The notes beneath the pieces are model-generated. The model worked only from the letters and a program-made list of their open reading frames with translations. It searched no databases and was not told the DNA's origin. A program made the translations under genes and the position numbers. A DNA stretch of 64,000 nt from Sphingomicrobium arenosum (GTDB lineage: Bacteria; Pseudomonadota; Alphaproteobacteria; Sphingomonadales; Sphingomonadaceae): positions 1,240,001 through 1,304,000 of the forward strand of contig NZ_JANPVN010000001.1 of NCBI RefSeq assembly GCF_026157085.1. Direction: 5' to 3'. Below, piece after piece: positions 8,668 to 16,542 of the stretch (within the stretch, counting starts at the first letter, position 1; the number at the start of each line of letters is the position of its first letter).

Positions 8668-9519
8668 ATGTCATTGTCCATCCTGCCGATCGGCCTTGCG
8701 CTGGTGGCGAGCGATCCGGCGCAGCCAGGGGAAAGCGCAGCGCGGGGAGACGTGCGGTCGCTGTTTCGGGCCGAGGATTATCCCGCCGACGCGCTGCGTC
8801 TCGACCAGGAAGGCGCCGTGCGCGCCCGGCTCGCCATCACGCCGCAGGGCACGGTAAGCGAGTGCGTCATCGTGGAAACCTCGGGGTCGCCTGCGCTCGA
8901 CCGCGCGACCTGCGACATCCTCATGGAGCGCGCGACCTTCGATCCGGCGGTGAACAATCAAGGCCGCTTGGTCGAGGCCTCCTATACGACCCCGTTGATC
9001 CACTGGAGGATCCACCGCCAGAGCGTGCGCGCACAGAGCTACGCGGCCGCAGCCGACGGCGTCGACCCGCCGCTGATCTTCGGTTTCTCGTCAGAGGGAA
9101 AACCGCGACGGTGCGAGCAATTGATCTTCGGCGCCGACGGCATCTCGGCGCAGCCATGCACCTCCATCCAGAAGACCGGTGCGCTCGTCATCGGCATGCT
9201 GATTGTGACGGACCCGCTCTATGCCGACCGCGATTGGCTCGTCGGCACCGCGGCGGGTAGCCGGCAAGACGTGGGGCGCTGGAAGCAATGGCTTCTGGCC
9301 ACTGCCAGCGAGGCCCGCATTGCCCGCCACCTCGCCCCGCGCTTCGAAAGCGCCGCCCCTTGTCCCGATCGCGCCGAGGAACTGGCCTTCTGCGGCGAAC
9401 CCCTGCCCGCGGACCCAGAGAAGGGCTCAGCGCCCGACAAGCAGGAGCGCATCGAATTCTTCCTTGCCCTGCCGACGGGCACCAGCATCGCTTTCGAAGA
9501 GGAAACCACGGGCGACTGA
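8668..9519 (+). CDS. TonB C-terminal-domain protein, secreted (divergent paralogue 2)
   Basis: 283 residues from the ATG at 8668, which has GAGGGGGAG upstream. A short hydrophobic N-terminus (MSLSILPIGLALVAS) leads into RAEDYPADALRLDQEGAVRARL, ETSGSPALDRATCDI and TFDPAVNNQG, the TonB C-terminal fold. The rest is Cys-containing and unassigned. It aligns with the divergent neighbour at 7533-8453 through the FSYEDYP/FRAEDYP start, the cysteine in the middle of the fold and the HWRI/RWRM block, so the pair arose by duplication. About 210 bases separate the two starts and must hold both promoters. Confidence 0.7.
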   Translation: MSLSILPIGLALVASDPAQPGESAARGDVRSLFRAEDYPADALRLDQEGAVRARLAITPQGTVSECVIVETSGSPALDRATCDILMERATFDPAVNNQGRLVEASYTTPLIHWRIHRQSVRAQSYAAAADGVDPPLIFGFSSEGKPRRCEQLIFGADGISAQPCTSIQKTGALVIGMLIVTDPLYADRDWLVGTAAGSRQDVGRWKQWLLATASEARIARHLAPRFESAAPCPDRAEELAFCGEPLPADPEKGSAPDKQERIEFFLALPTGTSIAFEEETTGD

Positions 9520-9711
9520 TGGCCCCAACGCTGCGTCCGTGACGCCAAGCGCTTCGGATCCGCGCCAGCAGCGTACCGGTAATCCTCTCGCCATCGTTGG
9601 ACAGCAAGGATGCTGTCGATTGGCAGGCTCCGGGGGGAGCTTTCATCGGCAAGCGACCGGCGTGCCCCCAATCGGCGAGAAATCAGGCTGCCCTCCCCCT
9701 TACAACCGCCA
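9520..9711. other. Intergenic DNA with no gene seen
   Basis: Between the TonB-domain stop and the terminator of the candidate RNA I see no ORF with a credible start, no tRNA and no repeat. Confidence 0.5.
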
Positions 9712-9747
9712 AAGAAAAAGGGGCCAGCGAACAAGTCGCTGGCCCCC
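9712..9747 (-). terminator. Strong Rho-independent terminator ending the candidate structured RNA
   Basis: On the minus strand an 11-bp perfect stem (GGGGCCAGCGA with TCGCTGGCCCC) with a five-base loop is followed by TTTTTCTTT. It has no protein gene directly upstream on that strand, which is a main reason for proposing an RNA gene. Confidence 0.88.
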
Positions 9748-10440
9748 TTCTTGGCACCGAGCTGGTTTGCCGGTCTTGGCCCGGGTTCGCCCTTTCGTCC
9801 GCCCGAAGGCTTGTCGAAAGAATGTCTCCGCCGCCAGTGCCTCCACGAACCGCCGCCCGAAGGCATTGATCCGTCTCGGCTCCAGGGCATCGGCCCGTCT
9901 CCGCCCGAAGGCTTTGACGTCGCCTCACCCCGAGGGGTTCGGCAGGCCCCCACCCGAAGGTGGTGACAGTCGCTGCTGCAAGAGCAGTGACCTTGGCGCC
10001 CATCGCCATCCTTGCGCGCCCGCTCAGGCGTCGCTCGTTACCGCCCGGCCTGCCCCCATGCAGGGGCCTCGCCTCGGGTCCGGAAACCTTGCCTGTTGAG
10101 AGCTCTCACTCACGACAGGCGCCGCCTCCTTCCGTCCGCTACCGATCCGTCTAGCGGATCGCGTCCCGGCGGTTCGTTCGCGGCCCTTCCTGGACCGGGA
10201 CCTTCGCGCCCTTCGCTCCCCCGACCCAAGGGTCGGTGCAGCGCGGCTGCGTTAGGCACCCCGGTTCTTCCGGTGCCGTCCGACCGGCTGGTCCGGTCAC
10301 CAAGGCTCCGGGTCTCACCGCGCTGTCCGGATCCGAAGATCCTTGAGCGCTCCTCCCGGTCTTGCGACCATCGCCTGCCGGCGGAGATCGGAACTTGCGT
10401 TCCCTTGCCCCGAGGGGCCCGGGCGCTTCGTCCCGATCAC
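9720..10440 (-). ncRNA. Candidate long structured RNA of about 0.7 kb with tandem tetraloop hairpins
   Basis: Read on the minus strand, the segment is a succession of short perfect stems closed by stable tetraloops. UUCG loops occur at 10329-10342 (GGATC stem), 9950-9963 (CCACC stem) and in three near-identical GCC-UUCG-GGC units at 9901, 9853 and 9799. GCAA loops occur at 10390-10403 and 10358-10369. A CUUG loop closes a six-base stem at 10221-10236, and CUCG loops lie near 10407-10418 and 9927. It ends in the terminator at 9712-9747. A weak promoter (CTTGGA, 18 bases, CATAAC) sits at 10447-10476. No frame on either strand looks like protein. It lacks the conserved core of RNase P RNA, tmRNA, SRP RNA and 6S RNA that I would recognise. 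Boundaries and function are inferred. Confidence 0.62.
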
Positions 10441-10671
10441 CATTTTGTTATGAGCCACTTTGCAGGTGTTTCCAAGGCGTTAAGAGGTATTTCGGCCTGT
10501 GGATAACGGGGATATCGTGCAAAAGTCGCCTTTTTTGCGGGCACGACCCCATTTCAGCCGCGCCTTTAGCCAGCGAAAAGCCGATTCGCAAGCATCAATT
10601 CGCGCCGCGACTCGAAAACGACTCGCCCGCCCCCTCCCGAGTCGCCCCCGCCTCACGTCCGGGTTGCCCAA
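10441..10671. other. Upstream region of the candidate RNA and of uvrD
   Basis: Contains a perfect DnaA-box-like nonamer (TGTGGATAA, 10498-10506) and possible promoter elements for both directions. No gene is seen. Whether the nonamer is bound by DnaA cannot be told from one copy. Confidence 0.4.
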
Positions 10672-13065
10672 ATGTTCTCTCATCCCTACCTGTCAGGCGT
10701 GACCGAATCCCAGCCCCCCGCCCCGCCGATCGACACTGGCGATGCCCCCGCCTATCTCGCGCACCTCAACCCCGCGCAGTACGAGGCCGCGACCACCCTC
10801 GACGGCCCCGTCCTCATCCTCGCGGGCGCCGGCACGGGCAAGACCGCCACCCTCACCGCCCGCCTCGCCCATCTCATCGCCACCCGCCGCGCCTGGCCGA
10901 GCCAGATCCTCGCCGTCACCTTCACCAACAAGGCGGCGCGCGAGATGAAGGAACGCGTCGCCCGCATCACCGGCGGCGCGGTCGACAACATGCCCTGGCT
11001 CGGCACCTTCCACAGCGTCTGCGCGCGCATGCTCCGTCGCCATGCCGAGCTCGTCGGCCTCCAGCCCAACTTCACCATCATCGACACCGACGACCAGCTC
11101 CGCCTCCTCAAACAGCTCATCGAGGCCGCGCAGATCGATCCCAAGCGCTGGCCGCCCCGCGCGCTGGCCGCCCTCATCGACCAGTGGAAGAACAAGGGCC
11201 TCACCCCCGCCCACATCGACGCCGCCGACGCGCAGGCCTATGCCGACGGCAAGGGCGCCGACCTCTACGCCCAATATCAGGAGCGCCTCAAGGCCGTGAA
11301 CGCCTGCGACTTCGGCGACCTCCTCCTCCACATGCTCACCATCTTCAAGGCGCACGCGGACGTCCTCGACACGTGGCGGACACGCTTTAAATATATTATG
11401 GTCGACGAATATCAGGACACCAACGCCAGCCAGTATGAATGGCTGAGGCTCCTCGCCGCCCCCGACAACAACATCGCCTGCGTCGGTGACGATGATCAGT
11501 CGATCTACTCGTGGCGCGGCGCCGATGTGTCCAACATCCTGCGTTTCGAGCGCGACTTCCCCGGCGCCAAGATCGTCCGCCTCGAACAGAATTACCGCTC
11601 GACCGGCCACATCCTCGCCGCCGCCAGCGGCGTCATCGCCCACAACTCGGGCCGCCTCGGGAAAGATCTCTGGACCGACGCCGGCATGGGCGAGAAGGTC
11701 AAGGTCCTCGGCGTCTGGGACGGCCCCGAGGAAGCCCGCCGCATCGCCGAGGAGATCGAGAACCACGTCTCCAAGGGCGGCTCCCTCGACGACACCGCGA
11801 TCCTCGTGCGCGCCCAGCACCAGACGCGCGAGTTCGAGGAACGCTTCATCGCCATCGGCATGGACTATCAGATTATCGGGGGTTTTCGCTTCTACGAGCG
11901 CGCCGAGATCCGCGACGCCATCGCTTACCTCCGCCTCTTGGCCTCGCCGCAGGACGACCTCGCCTTCGACCGCATCGTCAACACCCCCAAGCGCGGCCTC
12001 GGCGACAAGGCCGTCGCCACCATCCACCAATATGCAAGGGTGCAGGGCCTCCCTCTCCTCATGGCCGCCGCCCAGATCCTCGACACCGACGAGCTCACCG
12101 CAAGAGCCCGCAATTCGCTCGGCCGCTTCGTCGGCGACTTCGCCCGCTGGCGGACACTCATGTCGGGCACCTCCGCCGCCCCCGTCACCGGCGACGACAA
12201 GCGCCAACTCATGGAAACCGGCGTCAAAGCCCTCACCCCATCCGAACTCATGCAGCAGGTGATCGAGGAATCGGGCTATGTCGCCATGCTCCAGGCCGAC
12301 AAGTCCGCCGAGGCCCAGGGCCGCCTCGACAACCTCGCCGAACTCGCCCGCGCGATGGAGGAATATGAAACCCTCTCGGACTTCCTCGAACATGTCAGCC
12401 TCGTCATGGACAATGACGCCAACAAGGCGGGCGAGCGCGTCACCCTCATGACCATCCACGCCGCCAAGGGCCTCGAATTCCCCTTGGTCTTCCTTGCCGG
12501 CTGGGAGGAGGGGCTGTTCCCCTCGCAGCGCGCGCTGGACGAAGGCGGCAATGCCTCCCTCGAGGAGGAACGCCGCTTGGCCTATGTCGCCATCACCCGC
12601 GCCCGCCGACAGGCGATGATCGTCCACGCCGCCAACCGCCGCATCTACGGCCAGTGGACGAGCAGCATCCCCAGCCGCTTCGTCGACGAACTGCCCGCCG
12701 AACATGTGGAAAGCGACCAGACCATGTCGGGCGGCGCCTCGCTCTGGCAGGCCCAGTTCCAGCCCCACGAAGACCCTTTTGCACATCTCGCCGCCGCCGG
12801 CTCCAACCGCGCCAGCACCCGAGGCCCCGGCTGGAAACGCGCCAGCTCCCGCTTCGAAAAAGGCGAACAACGCATCATCGAGTCACGCGGCAGCGCGGTG
12901 AGCCTCGGCAACAAGGGCCGCGATGACCTCACCGTCGGGATGCGCGTCTTCCACGGCAAGTTCGGCTACGGCAAGATCGAAGCGATCGAGGGCAACAAGC
13001 TCGAGATCGAGTTCGAGAAAGCGGGGCGGAAGCGGGTGCTGGATAGCTTTGTGAGTTTGGACTGA
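10672..13065 (+). CDS. uvrD: UvrD/PcrA-type superfamily 1 DNA helicase
   Basis: 797 residues. All SF1A motifs are in order: the Q-motif NPAQYEAA, Walker A AGAGTGKT (about residues 52-59), Walker B VDEYQDTN, GDDDQSIYSWRGA, QNYRST, the motif V region TIHAAKGLEFPLVFLAGWEEGLFPS (read across the helicase core) and motif VI AITRARR. The C-terminus carries the PcrA/UvrD Tudor-like tail (GMRVFHGKFGYGKIEAIEG). The protein unwinds DNA 3' to 5' in nucleotide-excision and mismatch repair and removes proteins from DNA. The start is ambiguous: ATG 10672 lacks a Shine-Dalgarno and GTG 10699 is nine codons later. Its stop overlaps the start of the low-GC nuclease cassette by one base. Confidence 0.95.
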   Translation: MFSHPYLSGVTESQPPAPPIDTGDAPAYLAHLNPAQYEAATTLDGPVLILAGAGTGKTATLTARLAHLIATRRAWPSQILAVTFTNKAAREMKERVARITGGAVDNMPWLGTFHSVCARMLRRHAELVGLQPNFTIIDTDDQLRLLKQLIEAAQIDPKRWPPRALAALIDQWKNKGLTPAHIDAADAQAYADGKGADLYAQYQERLKAVNACDFGDLLLHMLTIFKAHADVLDTWRTRFKYIMVDEYQDTNASQYEWLRLLAAPDNNIACVGDDDQSIYSWRGADVSNILRFERDFPGAKIVRLEQNYRSTGHILAAASGVIAHNSGRLGKDLWTDAGMGEKVKVLGVWDGPEEARRIAEEIENHVSKGGSLDDTAILVRAQHQTREFEERFIAIGMDYQIIGGFRFYERAEIRDAIAYLRLLASPQDDLAFDRIVNTPKRGLGDKAVATIHQYARVQGLPLLMAAAQILDTDELTARARNSLGRFVGDFARWRTLMSGTSAAPVTGDDKRQLMETGVKALTPSELMQQVIEESGYVAMLQADKSAEAQGRLDNLAELARAMEEYETLSDFLEHVSLVMDNDANKAGERVTLMTIHAAKGLEFPLVFLAGWEEGLFPSQRALDEGGNASLEEERRLAYVAITRARRQAMIVHAANRRIYGQWTSSIPSRFVDELPAEHVESDQTMSGGASLWQAQFQPHEDPFAHLAAAGSNRASTRGPGWKRASSRFEKGEQRIIESRGSAVSLGNKGRDDLTVGMRVFHGKFGYGKIEAIEGNKLEIEFEKAGRKRVLDSFVSLD

Positions 13066-13988
13066 TGCTGAAGAATCTCTCCAATCTGGGCGAAAAGAAA
13101 GTCTACGGTGAAATCATAGGAGCCACCCAGTCGTATGCGGGAAAGATATATGAGAAGGTTCGTATTGCAGATGCTGTAGATATTTCTTGCTTACCAATGG
13201 AACTTCGACAGTTCGCACTTATGTCTCATCTTGATTTCTGCATTGCGGACGAGACGGGATATCCGGTTCTCGTTATCGAGTATGATGGTGGAGGGCACGA
13301 TCAAAAAAACGATTACAAGAAAAATCGCATCATAAAATTGGCGGACTTGACCTTCTTCAGGGTCAACGAGGAAGCTGTGGACATTCGTACGGCAAGGATG
13401 ACACTGCTTGAGTACTTGGTTCACACTTATTTTATGGGCGTTTGTTTCATTGAGGCTCAGAAAAAGGGTGAAATATCCTACGACGAGCCATTTATAATGG
13501 GAGCGTTCCTCAAACCAACTGCGAAACATCTATTTGATTCTGATTTTGAATTTACAATTGGACCGAAGTCACGTTGCATTTCCAATCTGAGACGACATGG
13601 ATATAATGAAGTAAATTCGTACGACTTCAACATGTTGGTGGTCGGCTTGTATGGTGACGAAGACGAATGGGTCACCTATACGAGCGTGGAAGTCGGCGAT
13701 CGTTATGTTTATGGGAAAGGGCGCTTACGTCTTTGCACTCCGAACCTCGGCCGCATTTCGGAAATCCCGTTCGGATACTCGGCGTTGGGCGACTTTTGCG
13801 AAGGGCTAGCTCTAGAGAACCTCAACGAGGAACTAGAAGCTTTTTTCAGCGGTGGCGGTCACACGATTCAAGAGCCATCAGACGTTCGGACCGAAATAGA
13901 AGTTCTGCACGCGCGTGGTTTCAAGATGTTGCGTGGAGGGGCTGGTGCGGACACCATGTTGAGTAGTTTCTGGGGCAAACTGAACTAA
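13065..13988 (+). CDS. DUF2726-like PD-(D/E)xK nuclease-fold protein
   Basis: 307 residues, clearly lower in GC than its neighbours and with different codon use, so probably acquired. The recognisable core is at about residues 55-105: SHLDFCIADETGYPVLVIEYDG then GHDQKNDYKKNRIIKLADLTFFRVNEE. This is the Asp...Glu-x-Asp pattern of DUF2726 and related restriction-endonuclease-like folds, in which the downstream basic residues and a final R-V/I strand are typical. The C-terminal 180 residues are unassigned. The ATG overlaps the uvrD stop and a Shedu-like gene follows 39 bases on, so the two probably form one transcript and one defence module. Confidence 0.65.
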   Translation: MLKNLSNLGEKKVYGEIIGATQSYAGKIYEKVRIADAVDISCLPMELRQFALMSHLDFCIADETGYPVLVIEYDGGGHDQKNDYKKNRIIKLADLTFFRVNEEAVDIRTARMTLLEYLVHTYFMGVCFIEAQKKGEISYDEPFIMGAFLKPTAKHLFDSDFEFTIGPKSRCISNLRRHGYNEVNSYDFNMLVVGLYGDEDEWVTYTSVEVGDRYVYGKGRLRLCTPNLGRISEIPFGYSALGDFCEGLALENLNEELEAFFSGGGHTIQEPSDVRTEIEVLHARGFKMLRGGAGADTMLSSFWGKLN

Positions 13989-14027
13989 CTTGGAAATCAG
14001 TCCTATCCGCCGCTGGAGAATGTATCA

Positions 14028-14699
14028 GTGATAAAAATAGTCAGCGCAGAAAAGCACGCTCGCAAGTATCGTGACGAATGTAAAAAACTGATCCCCATCG
14101 CGAATTTCGGCGACGCTGGTGATATTTCGTCACAGATGCTGGACAGCTTCGAGACTGCAGTGGAAAGCGACCGAGAACAACTTATTCACGAGGCCTTCGA
14201 GGCGCACCCTTACGCACTTCAATACGCTATTGATCAATCCGGACATCATGGCACTTGGCTTATTTCGAAGCAGATGATCAGAACTTCTATCAAGGGTCAA
14301 TCTTCAGGGTTGATCCCTGACTTTTTAGCTTTCACGCGTAGCTCACTCGGATTGTTCGCATGGGTCGTCGAGTTGAAACGACCGAGCATGAATTTCTGTA
14401 AGATCAACGGGACACCGAGCGCTAATGGATCTAATGCACTCACACAGCTCAATAATTATTCAGATCATATTGCTAATTTTATCGAGACCGTTCGATCAAA
14501 CTCAGGCCTCGAAAATCTTAGGGCACCTATTGGGAAGCTTTTGCTAATGGGCCGGAGCTCTTCAGAAACGGTGGCTCAAACGCATGGCCGGCGTTTATTC
14601 AACAAGCCCTTTGAGCAACAGATAGTGTCATATGATCGTATTATTCACGGAATTTCCTTCGATCTCCAATCTCGACTAAATTGGACCGATCGGACTTAG
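14028..14699 (+). CDS. Shedu-like nuclease (DUF4263/SduA-type)
   Basis: 223 residues, low GC like the preceding gene. The C-terminal half shows the Shedu PD-(D/E)xK signature: IPDFLAFTRSSLGLFAWVVELKRP (here split around residues 99-122) with Asp in PDF and Glu and Lys in ELK, followed by ALTQLNNYSDHI, the conserved Gln-Leu-Tyr helix. Known Shedu proteins protect against phage as single nucleases. Here the N-terminal half (DREQLIHEAFEAHPYALQYA) also looks family-like (HEAL.E.P). Whether it acts alone or with the DUF2726-like partner is not known. Confidence 0.68.
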   Translation: MIKIVSAEKHARKYRDECKKLIPIANFGDAGDISSQMLDSFETAVESDREQLIHEAFEAHPYALQYAIDQSGHHGTWLISKQMIRTSIKGQSSGLIPDFLAFTRSSLGLFAWVVELKRPSMNFCKINGTPSANGSNALTQLNNYSDHIANFIETVRSNSGLENLRAPIGKLLLMGRSSSETVAQTHGRRLFNKPFEQQIVSYDRIIHGISFDLQSRLNWTDRT

Positions 14700-14742
14700 A
14701 GTCACCCTCCTCCGCGCCATCAACGCCGGCACGCCGCTCAAG

Positions 14743-15192
14743 ATGGACGCCCTGCGCGCGCTCGCGGCAGCGGCGGGCTATGCGGATCCGCGGACCTATA
14801 TCGCCAGCGGCAACCTCCTCCTCGATACCGACGATAGCGAGGCGCAAATCCGCGCCCGCCTCGGCCCCGCGCTCGAGGCCCATGTCGGCGCCCCCGTCCC
14901 GCTCTTCGTCCGCACCGCCGACGAACTCGACGCCCTCCTCGCCGCCAACCCATGGCCCGATGCCCCCGGCAACAAGGTCATGGCGCTCTTCCTCGACGAT
15001 GCCCCGACACAGGCCGACATCACCGCCGCCACCCACATCACCGACGAGCAAATCGCGCTCGGCACCCGCCACCTCTACCTGCACTACCCCTCGGGCCAGG
15101 GCCGCAGCCGCCTCAGGCTCCCCGCAATGGACCGCGGCACCGCGCGCAACATGAACACGGTCAGGAAACTCAGCCACCTCGCCCGCGCCTGA
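14743..15192 (+). CDS. DUF1697 family protein with lost N-terminus
   Basis: 149 residues from the first in-frame ATG. DUF1697 proteins normally open with a short strand and an LLRGINVGG motif. That motif is present here as VTLLRAINAG but lies upstream of the ATG, at 14701-14730, with no ATG, GTG or TTG in frame before an upstream stop at 14677. The rest is canonical: DPRTYIASGNLLLD, ANPWPD, HLYLHYPSGQGRSRL. The nuclease cassette ends at 14699, directly against this coding block, so the insertion evidently removed the original start. The product may be inactive or use an unusual start. Confidence 0.7.
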   Translation: MDALRALAAAAGYADPRTYIASGNLLLDTDDSEAQIRARLGPALEAHVGAPVPLFVRTADELDALLAANPWPDAPGNKVMALFLDDAPTQADITAATHITDEQIALGTRHLYLHYPSGQGRSRLRLPAMDRGTARNMNTVRKLSHLARA

Positions 15193-15324
15193 CCGGATAC
15201 GCCAGACACCGCGCGACAGGCGTGGCGATCCATGCTATACCACTGGCATCACAAGAATTTTATCAGAAGCATCCTGTGACTGTCGGAACGAGTAACTCGC
15301 CGACGCTTTCCGCAGGAACGCTCC

Positions 15325-15501
15325 ATGCCCATCACCGATCTCAACGAGCTGCTCCACCGCGAACAGGTCGCGTACGACCGCGCCCACCGTGCCGCGACCG
15401 AGGAAATGCGCCGTGTCTATACGCGCATGGCGGCGGATTATCGCGCCCGCATCAACGCCCGTCCCTTCGTGGGCAGCGACCGCGTCGGCGCCTTTCGCTA
15501 G
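15325..15501 (+). CDS. Small protein, 58 residues, unknown
   Basis: Reads MPITDLNELLHREQVAYDR, then a charged helical stretch ending with FVGSDRVGAFR. It has high Arg/Ala/Glu content, no membrane segment and probably one long helix. A Shine-Dalgarno-like GCAGGAACG precedes the ATG. The 3' end overlaps the convergent small gene by four bases. No function is assigned. Similar length and helix-rich make-up to its neighbour suggests they may be partners, which is inference. Confidence 0.5.
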   Translation: MPITDLNELLHREQVAYDRAHRAATEEMRRVYTRMAADYRARINARPFVGSDRVGAFR

Positions 15502-15758
15502 GGCCGGGGCGGTCGTCCACCGCGCGGCGGACGCTCGATGCCCGCCGCCTCGTCGGCCGCCGCCTGCGCGTCGCGCTCGGCCTTGCGCGCGGCCTCCTCG
15601 CTTTTCAGGATATCGGTGCGCAGCGAACGCTGCGCCAGCGCTTCCCACGCCGCCGCCGATCGCAAATGGTTGGCGCGCACATTGTCGAGCGTGGCCTGAC
15701 GCGCCAACGCCCGCGCTTCGCGCACGCGTGCTACGAGATAATCGCTCTGGTCGGACAT
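15498..15758 (-). CDS. Small coiled-coil protein, paralogue of 19637-19867
   Basis: 86 residues, mostly one charged helix, with a Pro/Arg-rich tail (ERPPRGGRPPRP). It opens MSDQSDYLVARVREARALA. The core SAAAWEALAQR and SEEAARKAERDAQ match RAARSWEKLANR and AEEARKAEMRAEQ of the gene at 19637-19867. I do not recognise the family. Both copies look like stand-alone regulatory or structural helices. Confidence 0.6.
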   Translation of the reverse strand: MSDQSDYLVARVREARALARQATLDNVRANHLRSAAAWEALAQRSLRTDILKSEEAARKAERDAQAAADEAAGIERPPRGGRPPRP

Positions 15759-15791
15759 GCTGCTTCCTTTCTCCCCCCCCCAAGGTCAAAG

Positions 15792-15826
15792 AGAAAAAAA
15801 GGGCCCGCCGCATCGCGACGGACCCT
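15792..15826 (-). terminator. Rho-independent terminator of the cold-shock gene
   Basis: Minus strand: a GGGTCCGTCGC/GCGGCGGGCCC stem with a three-base loop followed by seven T, about 50 bases after the cold-shock stop. Confidence 0.8.
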
Positions 15827-15877
15827 TCCCCCCTGCCCGCAGCCCCCTGCGGCGGGCATGACGATGGCGGTCTGTCG

Positions 15878-16084
15878 CTAGAGCAACGTGATCTTGCACG
15901 CGGCCATCTTGCCGCGCTGATCTTGCTCGAGCTCGTAACCGACCCGCTGCTCCTTCTCGAGCGTCTGCAGCCCGGCTGCTTCCAGCGCGCTGATATGCAC
16001 GAAGGCATCCGAGCCCTCGCCATCGGGCGCGATGAAGCCGAAGCCCTTGTCGTTGTTGAAGAATTTCACGGTGCCTTCGATCAT
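15878..16084 (-). CDS. Cold-shock domain protein (CspA family)
   Basis: 68 residues, a single OB-fold cold-shock domain with both RNA-binding motifs: KGFGFIAPD (RNP1) and DAFVHISAL (RNP2). It begins MIEGTVKFFNNDKG at an ATG with AAGGA upstream. The family binds single-stranded RNA and melts structure in mRNA. The insertion of about three residues before ALEAAGLQTL and the acidic surface (LEKEQRVGYELEQDQRG) are usual in alphaproteobacterial members. It has its own terminator. Confidence 0.95.
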   Translation of the reverse strand: MIEGTVKFFNNDKGFGFIAPDGEGSDAFVHISALEAAGLQTLEKEQRVGYELEQDQRGKMAACKITLL

Positions 16085-16542
16085 GGAAATCGTCCTTCGG
16101 TGCCGCTGCGATAGCCGCAGCAGCTTCATGCTAGAAATCGGCGATGACGAAAGACTCGGGCGCGTTGTCCGCCCGCATGTTCCAGAAGTCGGCAACTGGT
16201 AGCCTGCGTGACGCTAGGCCCTTTATATTGAGAAAGCAATGACATCGGCGCCCGCGACCTTGCTGGCCCTCGCGGGCCAATCCCCGCGCCCACGCCCACG
16301 CCCACGCTGTCCTACACCCCCGCCCATCGCTATGATGCGCGCATGCTCATTTGCCCCCCTCCCCTGCCCGTTCGTCGCGGGCGGATTGCGGGGGCCGGCG
16401 GGGACCCCCGACCCACCGTCAACTTTCTCAACTTGCAGAGGGGAAAACGTCCTACAGCGGGGCGCGCGAACGCCGCCCCGGGAACCGCGATCCCGCCCAC
16501 CGGTTGACCCCGCAACATCGCGGCCGGGGCCATTTGATCATC
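16085..16542. other. Intergenic DNA between the cold-shock gene and the hybrid kinase
   Basis: It must hold the csp 5' leader (a GCTGCG/CGCAGC hairpin lies close to its start codon), an AT-rich patch near 16223-16232 (TATAAA on the minus strand, a possible -10) and the kinase promoter. A short tandem CCCACG repeat occurs near 16292. No gene is supported. Confidence 0.4.

Noticed and set aside
9221..10506. Overlapping plus- and minus-strand protein frames across 9.2-10.5 kb
   Set aside because: Translations are repetitive Pro/Arg/Ser strings without domains, have no ribosome sites and run through the hairpin series.
10693..12870. A 725-codon minus-strand open frame inside uvrD
   Set aside because: Antisense of the helicase; composition is Gly/Val/Asp-rich junk typical of antisense frames in high-GC DNA.
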